Assembly: GCA_963693035.2 (NCBI GenBank)
Contig: CAXMMQ010000006.1
Coordinates: forward strand, 186,001-250,000
DNA: 64,000 nt
Reading direction: 5' to 3'
Origin: Lichenicoccus sp963693035
GTDB lineage: Bacteria > Pseudomonadota > Alphaproteobacteria > Acetobacterales > Acetobacteraceae
The number at the start of each line of letters is the position of its first letter. Positions within the stretch are counted from its first letter, which is position 1. Of this stretch, positions 8,116-16,747 are shown piece by piece. The notes under the pieces were generated by a model. That model was given only the letters and a program-made list of their open reading frames with translations. It ran no database searches and was not told the origin of the DNA. The position numbers were made by a program, and so were the translations under genes.

Positions 8116-9702
8116 ATGACCAGTCAGCCAGCACGCCGGGGTTCCATGGCCAGGATGCGCCGCAAGCATCCGGCCGCATCGTTCTGGAATGGCGTGAGGA
8201 TGCGAACCCAGGCCGCCAGCCCCGATCCGGATGCCGAGCCACGCATGGTGACGGTGCCGGCCGACTGGGACCAGGAGGCCGCGGCGGCGTTCGCGGCGCT
8301 GGCTCCCGGGATCGGCCGTGCCTCGCTGGCGGAAGCCTCGCTGGTCTGGGTGGCGCCGCTCGCCGATCATCCGCAGGCCTCGCATGGGCTGGCGGCACGC
8401 CTGCTGGAACTGCTGCTGCGGCGTGGCGCCGCGCCGCTGGACTGCGTGTGGCAGGGCTCAAGGCGCGGCGCGCCGGGCTTCGTGCTCAACCTCGCGGCAT
8501 TCGCGCAGCCCGATGCCGGCTTCGAGATCGACGAGTTCATGCGGGCGCTGGAGACGCTCGCCGAGGCGCTGCACCTGTTGCAGCCGTCCGGCCGCACGGC
8601 CTGCACGCTGCTGCTGAGCAACCTCGATGCCTGCCTCGCAGCCCTTGGCCTTGATTATGACAGCGACCCGGCGCGCGCCGTGGCCGCCTGCCTGTGCGCG
8701 CTGGCGACCAGCACGATGCATCCCTCCAGCCTGCCCACGCACAGCAGCCTTGCCTCGCCGGGCCGAGGCAGGCCTGCCGGTCTGCCGCCGCAATGCCCGG
8801 TCCCGGGCCTCGCGCGCTATGCCATCAGCCGCTGGCAGGAGGCGGAGCAGCGCAGCCGGCGGTCCGGCAGGAGCGGACCGGGACATGCCCTGCTGCCTGA
8901 GACCGGCGCAATCGAAACCGGACTGTCCTCTCCTGGTTGGATCGACGCCCTGCTCGGGATCGAGGCCTGTGGCGCGGCGCCGCTGTTCTCGCCGCTGCGC
9001 CAGGATGGCCGGCTTGCCGCGAGCACCCTGGCAAGGCTGGCGGCGCGCGGGATGAGCCCGGAATCGGCGCTGGCTGCGAGCCTCGCCGGCCGGCCGGTGG
9101 TGGCGCAGGCCGACGCCGAAGCGGCGCGCGCGATGCACCGGGCGGTTGCGCCGTTCCTTGACCGCCAGCCAGCCGCCCTGGCCGAGGTGCAGGCGCCGGT
9201 TCGCGAGATGGCGGCCCATCGTCGCCAGGACCTGCCGGCGCGGCGCAGCGGCTTCACCCAGAAGGCCACCGTCGGCGGCCACGCGATCTACCTGCGTACC
9301 GGCGAATACGAGGACGGCCGGCTCGGCGAGGTCTCGATCGCGCCAGCGCGCGGCAGCGCCGTGCAGCGCGGGCTGCTCGACGCGGTGAGCCAGGCGGTGA
9401 GCCTCGGCCTGCAGCATGGCGTGCCGCTCGAGACGTATGTCGAGACCTTCGCCTATGCCCGGGTCGGTCCCGGTGGGGCGGTGGAGGGCGACGAGGCGGT
9501 GGCCAGCGCCACGTCTGCGCTCGACTACGTGTTCCGAACGCTGGCGCATGCCTATCTGGGCCGCCGCCTGCCCGATGCGCCGCAACACGGCAACGCCCAG
9601 GCCGACGACTCCGACGACGCCTTGCTGCCACTCGATCTGCCGCGCGAGACCCACCGCGCCTCCGGCTTGAGGCGGCGGCACGGCCTGCGGCTGGTCGGCT
9701 GA
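8116..9702 (+). CDS. Orphan TSCPD protein: RNR class II C-terminal domain without catalytic domain
   Basis: The last third (about residues 378-495) closely follows the C-terminal domain of vitamin-B12-dependent ribonucleotide reductase NrdJ: GFTQKATVGGHAIYLRTGEY, then SIAPARGSAVQRGLLDAVSQ, SLGLQHGVPLE and a SALDYVFRTLAHAYLGR helix. The preceding 370 residues are Ala/Leu/Arg-rich and lack the RNR catalytic barrel: no NPCxE-type glycyl/thiyl site or finger-loop motif is visible. It therefore cannot be a working reductase by itself. The start is uncertain (8116, 8149 or 8200). It ends in TGATG overlapping the RidA gene, so the two are coupled. Function unknown; many genomes label such proteins simply TSCPD-containing. 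Confidence 0.75.
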   Translation: MTSQPARRGSMARMRRKHPAASFWNGVRMRTQAASPDPDAEPRMVTVPADWDQEAAAAFAALAPGIGRASLAEASLVWVAPLADHPQASHGLAARLLELLLRRGAAPLDCVWQGSRRGAPGFVLNLAAFAQPDAGFEIDEFMRALETLAEALHLLQPSGRTACTLLLSNLDACLAALGLDYDSDPARAVAACLCALATSTMHPSSLPTHSSLASPGRGRPAGLPPQCPVPGLARYAISRWQEAEQRSRRSGRSGPGHALLPETGAIETGLSSPGWIDALLGIEACGAAPLFSPLRQDGRLAASTLARLAARGMSPESALAASLAGRPVVAQADAEAARAMHRAVAPFLDRQPAALAEVQAPVREMAAHRRQDLPARRSGFTQKATVGGHAIYLRTGEYEDGRLGEVSIAPARGSAVQRGLLDAVSQAVSLGLQHGVPLETYVETFAYARVGPGGAVEGDEAVASATSALDYVFRTLAHAYLGRRLPDAPQHGNAQADDSDDALLPLDLPRETHRASGLRRRHGLRLVG

Positions 9703-10169
9703 TGGCGCAATCCTCCATCGAGGCCCGGCTGGCGGCGCTCGGGATCGTGCTGCCGCAGGCGGCGGCCCCGGTGGCGAACTACGTGGCCGCGGTCGTGACC
9801 GGCAACCTGCTGGTGATCTCCGGACAATTGCCGCTGGTGGACGGGCAACTCAGCCTGCGCGGCAAGCTCGGCGGCACGGTCGCACTCGAGCAGGGGATCG
9901 AGGCGGCACGGGCCTGCATGGTCAATGTGCTGGCCCAGGTGCAGGCCGCCGCCGGCTCGCTCGACCGGGTCGCACGCGTGCTGCGGCTCGGCGGCTTCAT
10001 CGCCTGCGCGCCGGAGTTCAACCAGCATGCGGCGGTGATGAACGGCGCGTCCGACCTGGCGGTCGCGGTCTTCGGCGACGCCGGCCGGCACGCCCGCTCG
10101 ACCATCGGGGTCGCGTCGCTGCCGCTGGATGCGCCGTGCGAGGTGGAAGGCCTGTTCGAACTGCGATGA
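9702..10169 (+). CDS. RidA family protein (YjgF/YER057c/UK114)
   Basis: A 155-residue protein with the RidA-type core: NYVAAVVTGNLLVISGQLP near the N-terminus, GKLGG, a long EAARACMVNVLAQVQAA helix and a C-terminal RSTIGVASLPLDAPCEVE strand pair. RidA enzymes deaminate reactive enamine/imine intermediates released by PLP enzymes. This is the longer subfamily (COG0251, about 150 residues) that in other genomes lacks the catalytic Arg of classical RidA; here the RST in ARSTIGVASLP may supply it. Its start codon overlaps the stop of the TSCPD gene. Confidence 0.85.
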   Translation: MAQSSIEARLAALGIVLPQAAAPVANYVAAVVTGNLLVISGQLPLVDGQLSLRGKLGGTVALEQGIEAARACMVNVLAQVQAAAGSLDRVARVLRLGGFIACAPEFNQHAAVMNGASDLAVAVFGDAGRHARSTIGVASLPLDAPCEVEGLFELR

Positions 10170-10225
10170 GGTCCCGATGATGCGCAGCCCCTGGCTCACG
10201 ACCGGCGGCGCGCCATATCGGCCTC

Positions 10226-11407
10226 ATGACTGAACAAAGCCTGTCGCTCAGCCTGCATCCCGCCATCGGCACGATCGACCAGGCGGAATGGGACCGGTGC
10301 GCCGGGACGGCCAATCCCTTCGTCAGCCACGCCTTTCTGTCCGCCGTCGAGGATAGCGGCTCGGCCGGCTCTCGCACCGGCTGGTTGCCGCGACATGCGG
10401 TGCTGCGCAACGGGTCCGGGGCGATCGTCGCCGCCGCGCCGATGTATGCGAAGTCGCACAGCTACGGCGAATACGTGTTCGACCATGGCTGGGCGGCTGC
10501 CTTCGAGCGCGCCGGCGGCCAGTACTACCCGAAGCTGCAGGTCGCCTCCCCGTTCAGCCCGGTGCCGGGGCCGCGCCTGCTGCTCAGCCCGGCGGTCGCC
10601 CCGGCGCAGCGGGGCGCTATCATGCGGGCGATGGCGGCAGCACTCAGCCAGGCTTGCACCGAGTTGGCGCTGTCCTCGGTGCACGTCACCTTCTGCCGTC
10701 CGGAGGAATATGAAAGCCTCGGGGAGGCCGGCTGGCTGCGGCGGCTGGGCACGCAGTTCCACTGGGAGAATGCCGGCTATGCCAGCTTCGACGACTTCCT
10801 GGCCGGCTTGAACTCGCGCAAGCGCAAGGCGGTGCGCCGGGAGCGTCGCGACGCCAACGCCTGCGGCCTGGAGTTCCGGACGCTGCGCGGCGCGGAGATC
10901 ACCCGCGCGCACTGGAAGGCGTTCTACCGGTTCTACATCTCGACGGTGGATCGCAAATGGGGCAGCGCGTATCTCACCGAGCGCTTCTTCCCGCTGCTGT
11001 CCGAACGGCTCGGCGACCGGGTCGTGCTGATGCTTGCCGAGGATGCCGGACGACCGGTGGCCGGGGCGCTCAACCTGCTCGGCTCAAATGCGCTCTACGG
11101 CCGGAACTGGGGATGCTCCGGCGACTGGCCGTTCCTGCATTTCGAGCTCTGCTACTACCGGGCGATCGAGTTCGCGATCGAGCACGGGCTTTCCCGCGTC
11201 GAGGCCGGCGCCCAGGGCGAGCACAAGATCCAGCGTGGCTACCTGCCGAAGCCGACCTATTCGGCGCATTGGATCGCGCATCCGGGCCTGCGCCGGGCAG
11301 TCGCCGACTTCGTCGAGGAGGAGCGCGCGGCCCGGCTGCTGGAGATGCAGGCGCTGGCGGAATACTCACCCTACCGGCAGCAGGCGCCTGAAAGAGAAGA
11401 AGATTGA
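10226..11407 (+). CDS. FemAB-like GNAT acyltransferase (PF04339, COG3146)
   Basis: The 393-residue protein belongs to the FemAB-related COG3146 family: DHGWAAAFERAGGQYYPKLQ, FTPVPGPRLL-like segment, FHWENAGYASFDDFLAGL, KRKAVRRER, GRNWG and a C-terminal HKIQRGYLPKPTYSAHW. Related proteins transfer aminoacyl or acyl groups to peptide or lipid targets; the substrate here is unknown. It follows ridA by 56 bases on the same strand, so TSCPD-ridA-femAB could be one unit. Length is typical (380-400). Confidence 0.85.
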   Translation: MTEQSLSLSLHPAIGTIDQAEWDRCAGTANPFVSHAFLSAVEDSGSAGSRTGWLPRHAVLRNGSGAIVAAAPMYAKSHSYGEYVFDHGWAAAFERAGGQYYPKLQVASPFSPVPGPRLLLSPAVAPAQRGAIMRAMAAALSQACTELALSSVHVTFCRPEEYESLGEAGWLRRLGTQFHWENAGYASFDDFLAGLNSRKRKAVRRERRDANACGLEFRTLRGAEITRAHWKAFYRFYISTVDRKWGSAYLTERFFPLLSERLGDRVVLMLAEDAGRPVAGALNLLGSNALYGRNWGCSGDWPFLHFELCYYRAIEFAIEHGLSRVEAGAQGEHKIQRGYLPKPTYSAHWIAHPGLRRAVADFVEEERAARLLEMQALAEYSPYRQQAPEREED

Positions 11408-11470
11408 GCGGTGCGAAACGAGACGGCATCCGGGCCGTTTTGCGCGCATCTGGTCCGGGATTTGTGAACC

Positions 11471-11662
11471 ATGAATGACGAGCCAAAACGCAACGACGAG
11501 CGTGTCAGGGTCCGGGCATACGTGTTGTGGGAAAGGGACGGCCGGCCGCACGGCCGCAACGACGCCTACTGGAACGAGGCCCTGCGCCAGATCCAGGTTG
11601 AGGAGCGGGAAAAGAACGGGCTGGAAATCACCCGGCCGGACGATCGCCAGCCGGACGCCTAA
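11471..11662 (+). CDS. DUF2934 domain protein
   Basis: A 63-residue charged protein whose centre (RVRVRAYVLWERDGRPHGR, then YWNEAL) is the DUF2934 pattern, a short helical motif common in alpha- and betaproteobacteria with no known role. ATG 11471 follows the FemAB-like gene by 63 bases and it is convergent with icd, leaving only 3 bases between the stops. Confidence 0.8.
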   Translation: MNDEPKRNDERVRVRAYVLWERDGRPHGRNDAYWNEALRQIQVEEREKNGLEITRPDDRQPDA

Positions 11663-11665
11663 GAT

Positions 11666-12886
11666 TCAGCTCCGCTTCGAACTCGCCTGCATGTTCTCGT
11701 CGATCTTGGCGAGGAAGTCCTCGGTGTTGAGCCACTTCGCCTCGGGCCCGACCAGCAGCGCCAGGTCCTTGGTCATATAGCCCTGCTCGACGGTCTCGAC
11801 GCAGACCCGCTCCAGCGTCTCGGCGAAGTTGGTGACGTCGGGCGTGTTGTCGAAGCGGCCGCGATAGGCCAGTCCCCGCGTCCAGGCGAAGATCGAGGCG
11901 ATCGGGTTGGTGCTGGTCGGGCGCCCCTTCTGGTATTCGCGGAAATGTCGCGTCACCGTGCCGTGCGCGGCCTCCGACTCGACGGTATTGCCGTCCGGTG
12001 CCAGCAGCACCGACGTCATCAGCCCCAGGCTGCCGAAGCCCTGCGCCACGATGTCGCTCTCGACGTCGCCGTCATAGTTCTTGCAGGCCCAGACATAGCC
12101 GCCAGACCATTTGAGCGCCGCCGCCACCATGTCGTCGATCAGCCGGTGCTCGTAGGTCAGACCGAGGGAGTCGAAGTCCGCCTTGAACTCGGTCTGGTAG
12201 ATCTCCTGGAACACGTCCTTGAACATGCCATCATAGGCCTTGAGGATGGTGTTCTTGGTGGAGAGATAGACCGGCAGCTTGCGGTCGCGGCCATAGGTGA
12301 GGCTGGCGCGCGCGAAACCGGTGATCGAGTGCTTGGTGTTGTGGATGCCGAGCGCTACGCCGGGCCCCTTGAAGTCGTGCACCTCCATCTCAAGCGACGC
12401 GCTGCCGTCTGCTGGCGTGTAGGTCAGGGTGACGCGGCCCGGACCGGGGATCTTGGTCTCGGCGGCGCGGTAGATGTCGCCATAGGCATGGCGTCCGATC
12501 ACGATCGGCTGGGTCCAGTGCGGCACCAGGCGCGGCACGTTGGAGCAGATGATTGGTTCGCGGAAGATGGTGCCATCGAGGATGTTGCGTATGGTGCCGT
12601 TCGGCGAGCGCCACATCTTCTTGAGCTTGAACTCGGTGACGCGGGCCTCGTCCGGCGTGATGGTCGCGCACTTCACGCCGACGCCGTAGGTCCTGATCGC
12701 ATTGGCGCTGTCGATGGTCACTTGGTCGTCAGTGGCGTCGCGATGCTCGATGCCAAGATCATAGTATTTCAGATCAATGTCGAGATAGGGCAGGATCAGC
12801 TTCTGCTTGATGAAGCTCCAGATGATGCGGGTCATCTCGTCGCCGTCGAGTTCGACAACGGGTTCCTTCACCTTGATCTTGGCCAT
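11666..12886 (-). CDS. icd: NADP-dependent isocitrate dehydrogenase (eukaryote-like type)
   Basis: The 406-residue enzyme starts MAKIKVKEPVVELDGDEMTR and contains SPNGTIRNILDGTIFREPI, the substrate-binding Arg region, NTKHSITGFA, NYDGDVESDIVAQGFGSLGL and the nucleotide-site loop EAAHGTVTRHFREYQKG. This is the homodimeric IDH2-like subclass of the TCA cycle. I choose ATG 12886 over an upstream ATG at 12952 that would add an arginine-rich, non-conserved stretch. Confidence 0.96.
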   Translation of the reverse strand: MAKIKVKEPVVELDGDEMTRIIWSFIKQKLILPYLDIDLKYYDLGIEHRDATDDQVTIDSANAIRTYGVGVKCATITPDEARVTEFKLKKMWRSPNGTIRNILDGTIFREPIICSNVPRLVPHWTQPIVIGRHAYGDIYRAAETKIPGPGRVTLTYTPADGSASLEMEVHDFKGPGVALGIHNTKHSITGFARASLTYGRDRKLPVYLSTKNTILKAYDGMFKDVFQEIYQTEFKADFDSLGLTYEHRLIDDMVAAALKWSGGYVWACKNYDGDVESDIVAQGFGSLGLMTSVLLAPDGNTVESEAAHGTVTRHFREYQKGRPTSTNPIASIFAWTRGLAYRGRFDNTPDVTNFAETLERVCVETVEQGYMTKDLALLVGPEAKWLNTEDFLAKIDENMQASSKRS

Positions 12887-13031
12887 GCTCTGGGTCCTGT
12901 CGGCAGGGGGTCGGGTCGCTGTCTCCTTCGCATCCCACATCCGACCCGGCAAGCCTCCCCGGCACCACCGCCCACCACGTGCGAATGATTGTCAAATGCG
13001 ATTAGGGTGGATGATCCGCAGCCTCTGGATC

Positions 13032-13208
13032 ATGCCTATGCAGCGATTTCTTAGCATCGGTCCTGGATTAATTGCCGCCCGGATGGAAGCGGAACGTCAG
13101 TTGGCGGCGAACGCCAACCTCCGCCCGGCACCGATTTTGAGTAGCCTTACCGCATGCTGGCGATCCGGGCGCAGTTCGCGTGCCGGCCGCGTCGCACGAG
13201 GCTGGTAG
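13032..13208 (+). CDS. Possible small protein (58 aa)
   Basis: An ATG at 13032 (or 13038) opens a frame starting MPMQRFLSIGPGLIAARM and continuing EAERQLAANANLRPAP before turning Arg/Ser-rich. The first 40 residues look protein-like (helical, with a hydrophobic GPGLIAA patch), the last 18 do not. There is no clear ribosome-binding site. It is antisense to nothing known and lies alone between icd and recA. I do not recognise it. Confidence 0.25.
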   Translation: MPMQRFLSIGPGLIAARMEAERQLAANANLRPAPILSSLTACWRSGRSSRAGRVARGW

Positions 13209-13213
13209 ACGTG

Positions 13214-13237
13214 CGCCCGGACCAGGATGCCCGGGCG
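13214..13237 (-). terminator. GC-rich hairpin after recA
   Basis: CGCCCGG at 13214-13220 pairs with CCGGGCG at 13231-13237 around a 10-base loop, 22 bases beyond the recA stop. There is no U-tract on the recA strand, so it may be a weak or Rho-assisted terminator, or only an mRNA end-stabiliser. Confidence 0.35.
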
Positions 13238-13258
13238 GACTGATCAAATTCGCGAGTC

Positions 13259-14296
13259 TCAGTCGGCGGCGTCTGCGGCATCCTGCTCGTCGGGCGCCAT
13301 CAGCATGGCGTTCGCCACCACGCCGGCCTGCTCGCGCACCCTGCGCTCGATGGCCTCCGCCATCTCGGGATGCTCACGCAGGAACTGCTTGGAGTTCTCG
13401 CGCCCCTGCCCGATCCGCTGGCTGTCGTAGCTGAACCAGGCACCCGACTTCTCGACGATGTTCGCCTTGACGCCGAGATCGATCAGCTCGCCCATCTTGC
13501 TGACGCCTTCGCCATACATGATGTCGAACTCGACCTGCTTGAACGGTGGCGCCATCTTGTTCTTGACCACCTTGATGCGGGTCTGGTTGCCCACCACCTC
13601 GTCGCGCTCCTTGATCTGGCCGATGCGACGGATGTCGAGGCGGATCGACGCATAGAACTTCAGCGCGTTGCCGCCGGTGGTGGTCTCCGGGCTGCCGAAC
13701 ATCACGCCGATCTTCAACCGTATCTGGTTGAGGAAGATCATCATGGTGTTCGAGCGCGACACGGTGCCGGTCAGCTTGCGCAGCGCCTGGCTCATCAGGC
13801 GGGCATGCAGGCCGACATGGCTGTCGCCCATGTCGCCCTCGAGCTCGGCGCGGGGCACCAGGGCCGCCACGCTGTCGATCACCAGCACGTCGATCGCGCC
13901 GGAACGCACTAGCGTGTCGGCGATCTCGAGCGCCTGCTCGCCGGCATCCGGCTGGCTGATCAGCAGGTTGTCGACATCGACTCCCAGCTTGCGGGCATAG
14001 CCCGGATCGAGCGCGTGCTCGGCATCAATGAAGGCGCAGGTGCCGCCACGCTTCTGCGCCTCGGCGATCGCATGCAGCGCCATCGTGGTCTTGCCGGAGC
14101 TCTCCGGACCGTAGATCTCGACGATGCGGCCGCGCGGCAGGCCGCCGATGCCGAGCGCAATATCCAGCCCGAGCGAGCCGCTGGAAATGACGTCGGCCAC
14201 TTCGCTGCCACGCTGCCCCAGCCGCATGACCGAGCCCTTCCCGAAGGCCCGTTCGATCTGGCTGAGCGCTCCCTCGAGCGCCTTCGACTTGTCCAT
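13259..14296 (-). CDS. recA: Recombinase RecA
   Basis: Complete 345-residue RecA: Walker A GPESSGKT at residues 63-70, LVIDSVAALVPRAELEGDMG, the L1/L2 DNA-binding loops (GVMFGSPETTTGGNALKFYA) and an acidic C-terminal tail (DEQDAADAAD). It forms the nucleoprotein filament of homologous recombination and triggers LexA self-cleavage. The gene is monocistronic with a 272-base leader region that holds a likely SOS operator. Confidence 0.98.
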   Translation of the reverse strand: MDKSKALEGALSQIERAFGKGSVMRLGQRGSEVADVISSGSLGLDIALGIGGLPRGRIVEIYGPESSGKTTMALHAIAEAQKRGGTCAFIDAEHALDPGYARKLGVDVDNLLISQPDAGEQALEIADTLVRSGAIDVLVIDSVAALVPRAELEGDMGDSHVGLHARLMSQALRKLTGTVSRSNTMMIFLNQIRLKIGVMFGSPETTTGGNALKFYASIRLDIRRIGQIKERDEVVGNQTRIKVVKNKMAPPFKQVEFDIMYGEGVSKMGELIDLGVKANIVEKSGAWFSYDSQRIGQGRENSKQFLREHPEMAEAIERRVREQAGVVANAMLMAPDEQDAADAAD

Positions 14297-14505
14297 GCTT
14301 GTTTCCTCAGGGCCCGGATGCCGAAGGGCCGAATGATGTCAGGAGGGTGTCACAGGCCGAGGCCACGCCGCAACGCCGCGACTCGGGACGCTATCGCTCA
14401 AACTGATAACGAGCGGTTAACGGATTAGCGCGGGTGACGCCATTCATGCCGTTGCGACACTGTCACGCGAGAAGAGGTTGTGGATATTAACCAATTATCA
14501 AGAGT

Positions 14506-14533
14506 TTGTTCTCTTTTGTTCTACTAGAACAAA
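14506..14533 (-). promoter_or_regulatory. Probable SOS/LexA-type operator of recA, with unusual geometry
   Basis: Bases 14515-14533 form a perfect palindrome with 9-bp arms (TTTGTTCTA, one central base, TAGAACAAA). Read on the recA strand, AGAACAAA also occurs twice with a 10-base period (AGAACAAAAG then AGAACAAACT), giving GAAC-N6-GAAC. The established alphaproteobacterial LexA box is GTTC-N7-GTTC; here one base is missing from the spacer, while the palindrome adds an inverted GAAC. The location, about 210-240 bases before the recA start and after the flhB stop, suits a control site. LexA binding is inferred, not shown. Confidence 0.55.
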
Positions 14534-14568
14534 GCGTGTTCGCACAAGGGTTTTGTGGCTCGTGAAAC

Positions 14569-15645
14569 CTAGCGGACCGCTGGGGGGCCGGGCGGTGGCC
14601 GGCGCAGGCGCCAGACATAGGCGATGATCCCCGCCACCGCCTGGAAATGCTCGCGCGGGATCTCGGCATCCAGCGGCAGGACATACAGTGCCCGCGCCAG
14701 CGGCGGGTTGGACACCAGCGGCACCTTGTTGTCCTGCGCCACCTCCCGGATGCGGGCGGCGATCTCACCCGAGCCCTTGGCCACAAGTTTCGGCGCCGCC
14801 TTGCCGCCGCTCTCATAGACCAGGGCCACGGCATAGTGCGTCGGGTTGGTTATAACCACGGTGGCCTTGGGCACCTGGTCCATCATCCGCCGGCTGGCGC
14901 GCTGGCGCCGCATCTGCCGGATGCGCCCCTTGACCAGCTGGTCGCCCTCGCTTTCGCGATGCTCGTCACGCAGCTCCTGCTTGCTCATGCGCAGCTTGGT
15001 CATGTGGTGGTAGCGCACCCAGGCCACATCCAGCAGGGCGATGCCGGCCTGCACCGCCAGCAGCATCAGGACGGCATCCAGGCTCAGCCGCAGGGTGCGG
15101 GCCGCCAGCGTCGCCGCATCCCAGCCCGGCGATCGCCACAGCACCGGCAACAGGCCCAGCAGCACGTGGCGCAGTGCGATCGCGAACGCGACCAGCTTTG
15201 CGACCGCCTTGGCCGCCTCCACCGCGGTCTCGCCGCCGAAGATCCTCGACAGCCCACGCATCGGGCTGACCCGGCTGAACTGCGGCATCATCGCGGTCGG
15301 ACGCAGGAGCAGGCCGGTCTGCAGGACCGTCACCGTCAGGGCGCCGGCCGCGGCCGCCAGCACCGCGGGCGCCGCGAGCGCCACGCTGGCATGCACCGCC
15401 TCCTGCCAGATCGCAGCCGCTCCGTTCCCGGACAGGTCCGCCCCGCCGGCATTGAGCATGAAGCCGCGCATGTGCAGCACGAACCGCCCGGCCTGGTCGG
15501 GCAGCGTCATCATCAGGGCGAGCACCGCGACCCCGATGCCCGACAGTGACTGCAACTCCCTGGAGATCGCGACCTGGCCATCCTCGCGCGCTTTGGCGAG
15601 CCGCTTGGCGGACGGGGCCTCTGTCTTGTCTTCCTTGTCGGCCAA
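14569..15645 (-). CDS. flhB: Flagellar biosynthesis protein FlhB
   Basis: A 358-residue export-gate protein: the N-terminus DKTEAPSAKRLAKAREDGQV, four membrane segments, and the self-cleaving NPTH near residue 266 (VVITNPTHYAVAL), followed by the cytoplasmic FlhB-C domain. Cleavage switches export from rod/hook to filament substrates. It follows fliR by 6 bases and ends the fliE-fliQ-fliR-flhB run. Length is normal. Confidence 0.96.
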   Translation of the reverse strand: MADKEDKTEAPSAKRLAKAREDGQVAISRELQSLSGIGVAVLALMMTLPDQAGRFVLHMRGFMLNAGGADLSGNGAAAIWQEAVHASVALAAPAVLAAAAGALTVTVLQTGLLLRPTAMMPQFSRVSPMRGLSRIFGGETAVEAAKAVAKLVAFAIALRHVLLGLLPVLWRSPGWDAATLAARTLRLSLDAVLMLLAVQAGIALLDVAWVRYHHMTKLRMSKQELRDEHRESEGDQLVKGRIRQMRRQRASRRMMDQVPKATVVITNPTHYAVALVYESGGKAAPKLVAKGSGEIAARIREVAQDNKVPLVSNPPLARALYVLPLDAEIPREHFQAVAGIIAYVWRLRRPPPGPPAVR

Positions 15646-15651
15646 CTCGGC

Positions 15652-16434
15652 CTAGTGCCCCGGCAGGGTCGAAAAACCCGCCTGCAGCGCCTGCATCCAG
15701 GTCTCCAGGATCGGGCCCAGCAGCAGCCCGAACAGCAGCAGCCCACCCAGCACCTGTCCCGGCAGGGAAAGGCTGTAGACCTGCAACGACGGCAGCAGCC
15801 GCGCCAGCACACCCAGCATCAACTGCCAGAGCAGACCAACCAGCACGAACGGCGATGCCAGCCGCAGCGCCAGAGCAAAACTATCCTCTGTCGCCACCGC
15901 CACGCTCTGCACGACGTCGCCGGAGGCCAGCAGCATCCCGGGCGGCAGCATCCGGTAGCTGCCGGAAAGGGCGCCCAGCGGCATCGCATACAGGCCCGAG
16001 GACAACACCAGCACCGGCGCCACGATCGCCAGCAGCCGGCTGATCGCACTGGTCTGCGATCCGAGGTCGGGGTCGGGCTGCAGCACGCTGGACAACCCGA
16101 TCATGGTCGAGATGATCTGCCCCGCGATCGGCAGCGACAACGCCATCAGCCGCGCCAGCCACCCGATCAGCAGGCCGCAGCCCAGCTCGGAGGCGATCAG
16201 CGCAACCTGGGTCGGCATCGGGTTCTGGGCCACCGGCAGCAGCCCCTGGACGCCCGGAAAGATCAGCACGGCAAGACCCACAGCGAGGCCGGCCCGCACC
16301 ACCATCGGGATCTCGCTCTCGCCCAGGCCGGGCAGCACCATCACGGCGGCACTGACCCGGCACAGGACAAGCATGAAACCGAAGGCAAGGTCCGGCAGCG
16401 CCGCCAGCAGCGCGGTGACGCCGGATGCGGTCAC
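15652..16434 (-). CDS. fliR: Flagellar biosynthetic protein FliR
   Basis: A 260-residue integral membrane protein with about six segments and FliR features such as LCRVSAAVMVLPGLGESEIP near the N-terminus and AGQIISTMIGLSS in the middle. FliR joins FliP and FliQ in the helical core of the flagellar export gate. It sits between fliQ and flhB on the same strand. Confidence 0.94.
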   Translation of the reverse strand: MTASGVTALLAALPDLAFGFMLVLCRVSAAVMVLPGLGESEIPMVVRAGLAVGLAVLIFPGVQGLLPVAQNPMPTQVALIASELGCGLLIGWLARLMALSLPIAGQIISTMIGLSSVLQPDPDLGSQTSAISRLLAIVAPVLVLSSGLYAMPLGALSGSYRMLPPGMLLASGDVVQSVAVATEDSFALALRLASPFVLVGLLWQLMLGVLARLLPSLQVYSLSLPGQVLGGLLLFGLLLGPILETWMQALQAGFSTLPGH

Positions 16435-16456
16435 CGGTTCAGCCGCAGCCGGCGCG

Positions 16457-16729
16457 TTACTGGCCGCCCACGGCGATCAGCCGGTCGAACAGGATATGGG
16501 TGTAGTCGGTGAGCGTCGCATACATGAATGGCCCGGCGAACATCAGGGCAGCGCCGAGCGCCAGCACCTTTGGCACGAAGGCGAGCGTGCTCTCGTTGAT
16601 CTGGGTGACCGCCTGGATCAGCGAGATCACCAACCCGACGCCCATCGCCGTCAGCAGGCCAGGGGCAGCAAGCTTCAGCACCACGATGAACAGGTCGCGC
16701 AGTACCGTCGCGACATCGCCCTCCTGCAT
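16457..16729 (-). CDS. fliQ: Flagellar biosynthetic protein FliQ
   Basis: The 90-residue protein is two membrane hairpins with the family signature GVGLVISLIQAVTQINE and a second helix ALMFAGPFMYATLTDY. It is part of the FliPQR export-gate complex. It is separated from fliE upstream by the palindromic repeat at 16748-16853, unusual for a block in which other genes overlap or nearly touch. Confidence 0.95.
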   Translation of the reverse strand: MQEGDVATVLRDLFIVVLKLAAPGLLTAMGVGLVISLIQAVTQINESTLAFVPKVLALGAALMFAGPFMYATLTDYTHILFDRLIAVGGQ

Positions 16730-16747
16730 CGTTCTGCTCCCCCGTGC

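Larger units (their letters stand above)
12887..13258. other. 372-base region between icd and recA
   Basis: This stretch carries the icd promoter side (next to 12886), one possible small gene at 13032-13208 and a GC-rich hairpin close to the recA stop. Near 13003-13026 are GGATGATCC and CTGGATCATG half-sites that faintly resemble the palindromic repeat found elsewhere in the window, but no full copy is present. Confidence 0.4.

Noticed and set aside
13003..13035. Third copy of the palindromic element
   Set aside because: Only GGATGATCC and GGATCATG half-sites match; the interior of the element is absent.
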